DNA of 64,000 bases, from positions 4,289,531 through 4,353,530 of the forward strand of contig NZ_CP121472.1 in the NCBI RefSeq assembly GCF_036208045.1, in the 5' to 3' direction. The translations under genes and the position numbers were made by a program. This document shows, piece by piece, positions 56,800 to 64,000 of this stretch. The stretch's first letter is position 1, and every line of letters begins with the position of its first letter. The DNA is from Thiorhodovibrio winogradskyi. Its GTDB lineage: Bacteria > Pseudomonadota > Gammaproteobacteria > Chromatiales > Chromatiaceae. Below the pieces are notes generated by a model that was not told where the DNA came from, did no database searches, and worked only from the letters and a program-made list of their open reading frames with translations.

Positions 56800-58221
56800 A
56801 TGAGTGAGTTTACTGACTACAAAGTCGCCGACCTGTCCCTGGCCGATTTCGGCCGCAAGGAAATGGTCATTGCCGAGACCGAAATGCCCGGCCTAATGGC
56901 ACTGCGCGAAAAATACGGCCCGTCCAAGCCGCTTACCGGTGCGCGCATCACCGGCAGCCTGCACATGACCATCCAGACCGCGGTCTTGATCGAGACTCTG
57001 GTCGAACTCGGCGCCGAAGTGCGCTGGTGTTCCTGCAACATCTTCTCCACCCAAGACCACGCCGCCGCCGCCATTGCCGCGCGCGGAATTCCCGTCTATG
57101 CCTGGAAGGGCGAGACGCTGGAAGAATACTGGTGGTGCACCGAGCAAGTCATTAACTGGCCGGACGGCCCCAATGGAGAAAAACGCGGCCCAAACATGAT
57201 CCTGGACGACGGCGGCGACGCCACCCTGCTGGTCCACAAGGGTGTCGAGTACGAAAAAGCCGGCAGCGTGCCCAAGCCGACCGCCGATGACAACGAGGAA
57301 TGGACGGCCGTGCTCGGCGTGCTGGGTCGCACCTTCGAGCACGACCGCGAGCATTGGCACAAAATGGCCCAGGGCATCAAGGGCGTGACCGAGGAAACCA
57401 CCACCGGCGTGCATCGCCTCTATGAGATGTTCAAGAACGGCAGCCTGCTGTTCCCGGCGATGAATGTCAATGATTCGGTTACCAAGTCCAAGTTCGACAA
57501 CCTCTACGGCTGCCGCGAGTCCCTGGTCGACGCCATCAAGCGCGCCACCGATGTGATGATCGCCGGCAAGATCGGCATCGTCTGCGGCTATGGCGACGTC
57601 GGCAAGGGCTCGGCCGCCGCGCTGCGCGCGCTCGGCGCCACCGTCTGGGTCACCGAGATCGACCCCATCTGCGCCCTGCAAGCGGCGATGGAAGGCTACC
57701 GCGTGGTGCGCCTGGATGAAGTCGCCAACCAGGGCGATATTTTCGTCACCACCACGGGTAACATGGACATCATCACCCATGACCACATGGCGGCGATGAA
57801 AGACCAGGCCATCGTCTGCAACATCGGCCACTTCGATAACGAGATTCAGGTGCAGAGTCTTGAACAATACGAGTGGGTCAACATCAAGCCGCAGGTCGAT
57901 CAAATCATCTTCCCCGACGGTCATCGCATCACCCTGCTCGCGCGCGGGCGTTTGGTGAACCTCGGCTGCGCCACCGGCCATCCGAGCTTCGTGATGTCCA
58001 ACTCCTTCACCAACCAGGTGCTGGCGCAGATCGAGATCTTCACCAAGCCGGAAGACTATCCCATCGGCGTTTATGTGCTGCCCAAGCATCTCGACGAGGA
58101 AGTCGCGCGGCTGCATTTGGACAAAATCGGCGTCAAGCTGACCAAACTCCGCCCCGAGCAGGCGGATTACATCGGCGTTAGCGTCGATGGCCCCTATAAG
58201 TCCGACCACTACCGCTACTGA
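56800..58221 (+). CDS. ahcY: Adenosylhomocysteinase
   Basis: Hydrolyses SAH to homocysteine and adenosine. 473 residues. [43 protein letters not shown], the NAD loop [18 protein letters not shown] and the C-terminal KSDHYRY with the conserved Lys/Tyr tail. The length includes the insert of the proteobacterial long form. Controlled by the SAH riboswitch in front of it. Confidence 0.97.
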   Translation: MSEFTDYKVADLSLADFGRKEMVIAETEMPGLMALREKYGPSKPLTGARITGSLHMTIQTAVLIETLVELGAEVRWCSCNIFSTQDHAAAAIAARGIPVYAWKGETLEEYWWCTEQVINWPDGPNGEKRGPNMILDDGGDATLLVHKGVEYEKAGSVPKPTADDNEEWTAVLGVLGRTFEHDREHWHKMAQGIKGVTEETTTGVHRLYEMFKNGSLLFPAMNVNDSVTKSKFDNLYGCRESLVDAIKRATDVMIAGKIGIVCGYGDVGKGSAAALRALGATVWVTEIDPICALQAAMEGYRVVRLDEVANQGDIFVTTTGNMDIITHDHMAAMKDQAIVCNIGHFDNEIQVQSLEQYEWVNIKPQVDQIIFPDGHRITLLARGRLVNLGCATGHPSFVMSNSFTNQVLAQIEIFTKPEDYPIGVYVLPKHLDEEVARLHLDKIGVKLTKLRPEQADYIGVSVDGPYKSDHYRY

Positions 58222-58227
58222 GTCGGG

Positions 58228-58255
58228 AGTCTTTCCCGGATAACCGGGAAAGACT
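58228..58255 (+). terminator. Perfect 12-bp hairpin after ahcY
   Basis: AGTCTTTCCCGG pairs with CCGGGAAAGACT around ATAA, seven bases past the ahcY stop. There is no T-run, so it may be only a partial terminator that allows some transcription into metF. Confidence 0.6.
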
Positions 58256-58265
58256 GACTGAACAA

Positions 58266-58299
58266 GGGCAACCCGAGAGGAACGACATCCAGGTTGCCC
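58266..58299 (+). promoter_or_regulatory. Stem in the metF leader
   Basis: GGGCAACC (58266-58273) pairs with GGTTGCCC (58292-58299). It follows the ahcY hairpin and precedes the metF start by 66 bases. No known riboswitch recognised. Confidence 0.35.
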
Positions 58300-58365
58300 G
58301 AGACTCCCGCGCGCGCCCAACTCCGGGGCGCGCCCAGTCCCGCTCACCACCGCGAAGGCCACACC

Positions 58366-59244
58366 ATGACCAAGCATTTGCAAGACACCCTGAGCTTCGA
58401 GGTGTTTCCACCCAAGACGGACGAGGGCATGACCAAGCTCAAACGCGCGGTCAGTCACCTAAACAAGCTCGAACCACTCTATTTTTCATGCACCTATGGC
58501 GCCGGCGGCTCGACTCGCGAGCGCACCTTCGAGACTGTTTCCTGGTTGCGCGAGCAAGGCATTGAAACTGCTCCTCACCTGGCCTGCATCGGTTCTAGCA
58601 AGGAGGAAATCCGCGCCATTGTCGATCACTACCGCGACCAGGGCATCACTCGCCTGGTGGCCCTGCGCGGCGACCTACCCTCCGGCATGGGGCGCCCCGA
58701 CCGTGGCACCTTTCGCTATGCCAGCGAACTGGTCACCTATTTGCGCGACGCCTATGGCCCACAATTCCATATCGAAGTAGCCGCCTATCCGGAATTCCAC
58801 CCGCAGGCCGCCTCCGCCAGCGCCGACCTGGAACATTTCAAGCACAAGGTGTTCTGCGGCGCTGACGCCGCGATCACCCAATACTTTTACAACGCCGACG
58901 CCTACTTCGCCTTGGTGGATGCCTGCGAAAAACAGGGCGTTTCCGTACCCATTATTCCTGGTATCATGCCCATCAGCAATTATGCGCAGCTTGCGCGCTT
59001 CTCCGACGCCTGCGGCGCTGAAATCCCGCGTTGGATCCGCCGCCGGCTGGAAGCCTTCGGCGAAGATCGCGAGTCCATCCGCGCCTTCGGTCACGAGGTC
59101 GTGCTTAAGCTTTGCGAACGCCTGCTTGCCGGAGGCGCTCCGGGGCTGCACTTCTACACCATGAATCAGGCAAAACCTATCCTGGCACTGTGCTCGGATC
59201 TCGGCGTCGTGGCCAAGACAACCAGGGATAGGCCCGCGGATTAG
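58366..59244 (+). CDS. metF: 5,10-methylenetetrahydrofolate reductase
   Basis: FAD enzyme giving methyl-THF for methionine synthesis. 292 residues from ATG 58366 (GAAGG ribosome site). SFEVFPPKTDEG, LYFSCTYGAGGSTRERT, ALRGDLPSG and HFYTMNQ are the family motifs. Completes the methyl cycle with metK and ahcY. Confidence 0.96.
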   Translation: MTKHLQDTLSFEVFPPKTDEGMTKLKRAVSHLNKLEPLYFSCTYGAGGSTRERTFETVSWLREQGIETAPHLACIGSSKEEIRAIVDHYRDQGITRLVALRGDLPSGMGRPDRGTFRYASELVTYLRDAYGPQFHIEVAAYPEFHPQAASASADLEHFKHKVFCGADAAITQYFYNADAYFALVDACEKQGVSVPIIPGIMPISNYAQLARFSDACGAEIPRWIRRRLEAFGEDRESIRAFGHEVVLKLCERLLAGGAPGLHFYTMNQAKPILALCSDLGVVAKTTRDRPAD

Positions 59245-59509
59245 GATCAACTGCCGCGACGCATGACCTCGGCAGCCCGCGTGTCGCGGCGAATGGATCC
59301 GCCCAATCGGCCTCGAAGCATTAGGCTCCCAGCAGTAAGCTCCAACGCATAGCCCTTGGTCAATACATCGCGCATCCAACATCTATCATTAGAGATGGCG
59401 TCCTGGGGTAATCTAAGCGACCCGCTCAGCGATGAAACAAGCCTAACGCACGGCCGATCCTACCCCGGATCCCGCAACTCCCAACCGTCCGTTGAATCTG
59501 GTGAGCCCG

Positions 59510-61609
59510 ATGAAATCTCCGCTCTTGCAGGCATTCTTCCCATTCCTTCGCTGGTTCCCGATGACCGGCTTGACCTTCCGCGCCGATCTGATCGCGGGTA
59601 TTACAGTCGCACTGGTACTGGTGCCCCAGAGCATGGCCTATGCCCAGCTCGCCGGTCTGCCGGTGGTCTATGGACTCTACGCCTCCTTCGTGCCCGTCAT
59701 CGTCGCCTCGCTCTGGGGCTCGTCCAACCAGCTACACACCGGCCCGGTGGCCATGCTCTCGCTCATGTCCGCCGCCGCCGTGCTGCCACTGGCCGCGCTC
59801 GGCACCGCGGAATTCCTGCAACTGTCCATCATGCTGGCACTCATGGTCGGCGTGCTGCGGCTCCTGCTCGGGCTCTTGCGCTTGGGCATCATCGCCAACT
59901 TTCTCTCCAGCCCTGTCATCATCGGTTTCACCAACGCAGCAGCGCTCATCATCGGCCTGTCGCAGCTCAGCAAGGTGCTAAACGTGCCCTTTCCGCGCAC
60001 CGACAGCTTCGTCGCCGATCTCTGGACGGTGGTTGAACAGTTACCGAGTTCGCACATTCCCACCATAGTCTTCGCCCTGGCGACCCTGGCCATCATCATC
60101 GGCACTAAAAAAATCGCTCCCAAATTGCCAGGAGTGCTGCTCGCCGTGGTGCTGACCACCCTAGTCAGCTGGCTGGTCGGCTTTGAGCGCAACCAGACGG
60201 TCAGCGTGGATGCCATCCGGGACCCCGCCGCACGCCAACTGGCACTGGACTCGGCCTCCACCGCCCGCGCCATCGACTCGCTTGGGCGCACCACCTCCAG
60301 CATCGCGCAGGACATTCGCGAATTGGCCAAGGCCCGGGACGATGATCGCTTCGCCGAACTCGCCCTGCTCGAGGCCGACCTGCGCGTGCTGACCCGCGAA
60401 ATGGAACACCGCAAACTCGCCAACAACGAGCGCCAAGTTGATCTGCATCGGCTGCGTTTCGAGCATGCCGTCACGGCCGAGGGCCATGATGTCTTCTTCC
60501 GACGCGGCCAGACTCCGGCGGACATCACCGCCGATGGTCACACCTGGCGCATCAGCAAGGTCCAGGGCGAGCAGATCACCTTCATGGGCGGCGGTGCCGT
60601 GGTCGGCACCATTCCCGCCGGTCTGCCGCGCTTTGATCTGCCAAGCTTCAAACCCGACTTCTTCTGGGCGCTGCTGCCCTCGGCCCTGGTCATGGCACTG
60701 ATCGGATTCATGGAGGCCACCTCCATCTCCAAGGCCATCGCCGCCCAGACCAAAGAGCGGGTCGACACCAGCAAGGAACTCATCGGCCAGGGCCTGGCCA
60801 ACATCGTCGGCAGCTTCTTTAGCTCCTTCACCGTCAGCGGCTCTTTCTCGCGCTCGGCGGTGGCGGCCAAAACCGGCGCCAAAACCGGGCTCTTCGCCAT
60901 CTTCAGCGCCATCGCCGTGATGCTGGTGCTGCTATTTTTAACTCCCCTGCTCTACCACCTGCCCCAGGCCGTGCTGGCAGTCATCGTCATGATGGCGGTA
61001 TTTGGGCTGATCAACATCCGCGCCCTGATCCGCGCCTGGCGCATCGAACGCCAGGAAGCCATCGCCGGCCTGGTCACCTTTGTCGCCACCCTGGCCATGG
61101 CGCCGCAACTCGCCAACGGCATCTTGCTCGGTGGCGGCCTGGCCATTGTGCTCTGGATGCTGCGCACCATGAAACCACGCACCACCATTCTCGGGCGCGA
61201 CGCCGATGGCACCCTCGCCGGCGCCGCCGAGAACAACCTGCCGCCGCTTGGCAAACATTTCATTGCCGTGCGCTTCGACGGTTCGCTCAATTTCGTCAAC
61301 GCATCCCACTTCGAGGACATGCTTCTTGAGGCACGTATGCGTAACCCCCAGGCCAAGGCCGTGCTTGTCATCGGCAGCGGCATCAACGCCATCGACGTCT
61401 CCGGCGAGGAACGTCTACGTGACGTTATCGACACCTACCGCGACAACGGCATCGAAATCTACTTCTCCAGCCTCAAGGCGCAGGTCTACGAGGCCCTGGA
61501 ACGCGGTCGCCTATTCGACGTTCTCGGACGCGACCATTTTTTCCGCACGAAAGAAAAGGCGCTTACCTTCATGGAAAGCACCTACGACAACGACACCCTA
61601 ACAGCCTGA
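59510..61609 (+). CDS. SulP-family anion transporter with extra coiled domain and STAS
   Basis: Inner-membrane sulfate or anion transporter, about 699 residues from ATG 59510. SulP signatures VALVLVPQSMAYAQLAGLPV and the SFTVSGSFSRSAVA segment are present, with 10-12 helices and a C-terminal STAS domain (about 570-690, VIGSGINAIDVSGEERL). An insert of about 140 residues (about 226-365) sits between helices; it is charged and helical (RELAKARDDDRFAELALLEA) and ends in a small beta segment. Most SulP proteins lack this. The substrate is not certain; sulfate or bicarbonate are likely. Confidence 0.88.
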   Translation: MKSPLLQAFFPFLRWFPMTGLTFRADLIAGITVALVLVPQSMAYAQLAGLPVVYGLYASFVPVIVASLWGSSNQLHTGPVAMLSLMSAAAVLPLAALGTAEFLQLSIMLALMVGVLRLLLGLLRLGIIANFLSSPVIIGFTNAAALIIGLSQLSKVLNVPFPRTDSFVADLWTVVEQLPSSHIPTIVFALATLAIIIGTKKIAPKLPGVLLAVVLTTLVSWLVGFERNQTVSVDAIRDPAARQLALDSASTARAIDSLGRTTSSIAQDIRELAKARDDDRFAELALLEADLRVLTREMEHRKLANNERQVDLHRLRFEHAVTAEGHDVFFRRGQTPADITADGHTWRISKVQGEQITFMGGGAVVGTIPAGLPRFDLPSFKPDFFWALLPSALVMALIGFMEATSISKAIAAQTKERVDTSKELIGQGLANIVGSFFSSFTVSGSFSRSAVAAKTGAKTGLFAIFSAIAVMLVLLFLTPLLYHLPQAVLAVIVMMAVFGLINIRALIRAWRIERQEAIAGLVTFVATLAMAPQLANGILLGGGLAIVLWMLRTMKPRTTILGRDADGTLAGAAENNLPPLGKHFIAVRFDGSLNFVNASHFEDMLLEARMRNPQAKAVLVIGSGINAIDVSGEERLRDVIDTYRDNGIEIYFSSLKAQVYEALERGRLFDVLGRDHFFRTKEKALTFMESTYDNDTLTA

Positions 61610-61737
61610 AACAAGACGCATACCGAGTCACAGCAACAAACTCGAGCCGCTACTGGTCGCGGCACTGGCCAGCCCCGCGCTGGTCGACTACACTTCGCAC
61701 CTGGCGCCGGCCCCGACCGGCGCTTCCCACCTCTCAC

Positions 61738-61822
<85 letters not shown>

Positions 61823-61847
61823 TCTGAATCAATTACTTGCAAGCTTG

Positions 61848-62882
61848 TCACACAGCTTCTTGCTGAGGGACTTGGTCAGCGTGACTAAAACGTGACTCAA
61901 ATCTGGCAACGGTGGTTCTCAGGTTTTCAGGTGCCAGATGGGCGTAGCGTTCGGTCATCTGGATGGTGCTATGCCCCAGCAAATCCCTAATCTCGGCTAG
62001 GGGTGCTCCTGCGGTGACTAGCCATGCTGCGCAGGTATGTCTTAGATCGTGGAAGTGGAAGTTATCGATCCCGGCATCACTGCATGCTTTTGCAAAGGCA
62101 CCTCGGATGTCGTTTGCTCGACGTCCATCTGCAAACGCAAAAACCCAAGGTGCGTCAGGGCAGTGCTCGCTACGAAAGCTAGCTCGTCTGAGGATGGCCT
62201 TATACGCAAGGCTGCTCAAGGGGATGCTGCGTCGTTTACCTGCCTTGGTATGTCGCGCTTCAAGATGAATAAGCCGCTCGCGAAGATCGACGCGCGACCA
62301 CTCAAGTCCAAGTAGTTCTTCTTTTCGGCACCCTGTATAGAGAGCGGTTGTAAGAAGATCAGCTAGAAAAGGTACTCTTCGCGCGTGGCTGGCCGCTTTG
62401 ATGAGTGCTTCTGCTTCGCTCTGTTGCAACCAGCGAATTCTGCCTTCAGGTTCGGACAGTTTGCGACCGGCGGTTGGGTTTGGCAATTGCCAATCCAGTT
62501 CACGGTTACAGTAACCTATGGCCGAGGACAAAAGTGCCATTTCCCGGTTGATAGTCGAATTACTGATACCCTGAGCACGGCGAGCGTGGGCATACTGGGC
62601 AAGATGCTGGTTGTTCAAGGAATGCATTAGGGTTCCACGGAAATGTTCGCGAAGAGCCTTTGCTCGATGTCGATCAGTTGCGGCGCTGCGTTTGCACTGA
62701 GCTGTTTCGGTCAGGTATGTCAGGATCACCTCGTCGAAGGTTCTCTCGTGTGGAGCATCCCAGTGCTTTTCTTGGTGAACGGCAAGCTTCCATTTCACGA
62801 AGATTGCCTCGGGTGCTGATGGACAGACGCGCTGCGGTGATGGTGGTCGGTTGCTTGGACATGAGGGTTCACTCCGATGCAC
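61848..62882 (-). CDS. Tyrosine-type site-specific integrase
   Basis: About 344 residues. SAM-like core-binding domain near 45-130 (FDEVILTYLTETAQ). Catalytic domain near 150-330 with Arg in TALYTGCRKEELLGLEW, His-x-x-Arg in FHDLRHTCAAW, His in LLGHSTIQMTERYAHLAPEN and the Tyr in RYAHL. The N terminus is short and proline-rich, so the true start is uncertain and the arm-binding domain may be missing or later. Likely targets the adjacent tRNA-Leu. Confidence 0.88.
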   Translation of the reverse strand: MHRSEPSCPSNRPPSPQRVCPSAPEAIFVKWKLAVHQEKHWDAPHERTFDEVILTYLTETAQCKRSAATDRHRAKALREHFRGTLMHSLNNQHLAQYAHARRAQGISNSTINREMALLSSAIGYCNRELDWQLPNPTAGRKLSEPEGRIRWLQQSEAEALIKAASHARRVPFLADLLTTALYTGCRKEELLGLEWSRVDLRERLIHLEARHTKAGKRRSIPLSSLAYKAILRRASFRSEHCPDAPWVFAFADGRRANDIRGAFAKACSDAGIDNFHFHDLRHTCAAWLVTAGAPLAEIRDLLGHSTIQMTERYAHLAPENLRTTVARFESRFSHADQVPQQEAV

Positions 62883-62926
62883 CCAGCCAGACCGCTCGGT
62901 GGCGGCTGGCGAGGGGTTTGGTTGAT

Positions 62927-63427
62927 TTAGAAGGGCGGGAAGTCGTCATCGAAGTCGACAGCGACTGGCTCACGGGGCGCGGGTCCGGCCTTGGTGGACT
63001 TCGCCGGCGCGCGCTTGCGGGTGCGTGCCGGCGGGGCAGTTGCATCGGTTGTCGGTGCGGGAACCGGTGCAGAGGTGGCGAGCGCATGCCCGTCGAGCAT
63101 CTGCATGACGCCGCGCTGATCGACGACGATCTCGGTGCTGTAGCGGATCTGACCTTCCTGCGTGGTCCATTGCCGGGTGCGCAGGCGGCCTTCGACATAG
63201 AGGCGCGAGCCTTTGCCGAGGTACTCACCGGCGATCTCGGCGACACGGCCGAACAGCACCACGCGATGCCATTCGGCGCGCTCCTTCAGCTCGCCGGTGG
63301 TGCGATCCGTCCAACGCTCGCTGGTAGCGAGGTTGAGGTTGGCCACCGCATCGCCGCTGGGCAACTGACGCAGATCGGGGTCTTGGCCGAGGTTGCCGAT
63401 CAGGATGACTTTGTTGATACCAGACAT
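62927..63427 (-). CDS. ssb: Single-stranded DNA-binding protein
   Basis: 166 residues. OB fold from [20 protein letters not shown] to [19 protein letters not shown], a flexible Pro/Ala/Thr-rich linker and an acidic tip ending DFDDDFPPF. This is an accessory ssb carried by the island rather than the chromosomal housekeeping copy, judging by its position. Confidence 0.93.
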   Translation of the reverse strand: MSGINKVILIGNLGQDPDLRQLPSGDAVANLNLATSERWTDRTTGELKERAEWHRVVLFGRVAEIAGEYLGKGSRLYVEGRLRTRQWTTQEGQIRYSTEIVVDQRGVMQMLDGHALATSAPVPAPTTDATAPPARTRKRAPAKSTKAGPAPREPVAVDFDDDFPPF

Positions 63428-63451
63428 GGTTGGATCTCCAGAAAGACGGGG

Positions 63452-63643
63452 TTAAAACGGAACCTGCTCGAGACTGACGAACCGGCCGTCGAAGAAACGG
63501 ACTTCATCGCCGAGAAAGCGGCTGAGGTCAGCCAGGGCGCGGCGATGCAGGCGGTTGAGGTGGCGATCGAGCCGGGCGCGCTTGGCCTCGGCGGCCATGA
63601 ACAGCGCATGGCTGATCGCCATGGCATTGGGAACTGACACCAT
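63452..63643 (-). CDS. Small hypothetical protein of the island
   Basis: 63 residues from ATG 63643: MVSVPNAMAISHALFMAAEA, then RHLNRLHRRALADLSRFLGD. Mainly helical and basic. It lies 24 bases upstream of ssb on the same strand and is probably in the same operon. Not recognised. Confidence 0.5.
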   Translation of the reverse strand: MVSVPNAMAISHALFMAAEAKRARLDRHLNRLHRRALADLSRFLGDEVRFFDGRFVSLEQVPF

Positions 63644-63895
63644 GGGCCGCCCCGAAGGTTGAGGATGGATTGGACGCGAGGGCGACACGCCCCTTCTCCC
63701 AGGGCGCGCCAGCGCATCTTTCGGCTATGCGAAAGGCAGCACAGCCGTTGTTGCGGTGGAGAGAGGCAGGTCAAGGGTACTGTGGCGGTGCGTCGGATTG
63801 GGGCTCAGTGCGCAGGAGAATGCACGGTGACGCAGACCGTCCCCTTCACCAGCGCCGCCAGGCGCGGACCGGTTCGGGACGGGTGAGCTGTGTCG

Positions 63896-64000
63896 CTAAA
63901 ACCAGCGCTGCTTGGTTGTCATGGGATGACGCGCGCTGAAACGCATTCGGCCCGCCAGGGGCTTGGGACTCCGGTGCTTGAACACGAAACCGAAATCCGA
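63896..64000 (-). CDS. C-terminal end of an unidentified gene at the right edge
   Basis: The open frame enters from the right edge and ends at 63896-63898, with 34 residues visible (SDFGFVFKHRSPKPLAGRMR, ending KQRWF). Same orientation as ssb. Too short to identify. Confidence 0.3.
   Translation of the reverse strand, partial: SDFGFVFKHRSPKPLAGRMRFSARHPMTTKQRWF

Noticed and set aside
56893..58458. 521-codon open frame antisense to ahcY
   Set aside because: Shadow of a strongly biased housekeeping gene; no ribosome site or family resemblance.
62660..63637. 325-codon plus-strand frame across integrase and ssb
   Set aside because: Overlaps two clear genes on the minus strand and resembles nothing.

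Overview
The window reads as a GC-rich gammaproteobacterial chromosome. The best match I can suggest is a purple sulfur bacterium (Chromatiaceae-like). The reasons are a tkt-gap-pgk-pyk-fba sugar-phosphate cluster of the kind that feeds the Calvin cycle, tandem family-57 glycoside hydrolases, a SulP anion transporter, many c-di-GMP and two-component proteins, and a proteobacterial SAH riboswitch before ahcY. The taxonomic call is an inference; no rRNA is present.

Layout. 1-5.3 kb is a decayed defence-type region: a frameshifted DUF499 ATPase, an intact IS1595-family insertion and a relic of a type I restriction HsdR subunit. 5.5-10.1 kb carries a sensor kinase/NtrC-type regulator pair followed by two exported proteins (DUF4168 and BON-domain). 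10.5-14.1 kb is nnr-tsaE-amiC, closed by tRNA-Met on the other strand. 14.9-24.2 kb holds a chemoreceptor, an LrgA/LrgB pair, a 1404-residue CBS-PAS hybrid kinase and a receiver-GGDEF diguanylate cyclase. 24.2-32.8 kb has a RAYT transposase, pdxH, a DUF2934 protein with a histone-like tail, two coupled GH57 enzymes, an EAL-CBS-GGDEF protein and a degenerate Fic-like protein. 32.9-37 kb is pstSCAB on the minus strand, followed by mfd.

40.8-45.2 kb is the most unusual part. It is a patchwork of truncated or fused pieces: AlbA_2, Rpn nuclease, glycosyltransferase and GDP-mannose dehydratase fragments, a damaged PIN toxin-antitoxin pair, a MITE-like element, a DUF4338/IS4 transposase remnant, a BrnT-BrnA pair merged into one reading frame, and a RAYT gene with a premature stop. 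Several lesions are single-base changes at the exact junctions of toxin-antitoxin genes.

45.3-53.6 kb returns to housekeeping: a macro-domain-like protein, then the minus-strand operon tkt-gap-pgk-pyk-fba with a clear terminator. 54-59.2 kb is the activated-methyl cycle: metK with a structured leader, a HicBA module, an SAH riboswitch, ahcY and metF. SulP follows. tRNA-Leu(TAG) at 61.74 kb is the insertion site of an integrated element whose integrase, ssb and small genes run to the right edge.

Metabolically, the sugar-phosphate operon and the methyl cycle each form a coherent unit: SAH produced by methyltransferases would induce ahcY through its riboswitch, and metK and metF supply SAM and methyl-THF. 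No complete new defence system is visible. What stands out is an accessory zone where toxin-antitoxin and mobile-element genes are being scrambled.
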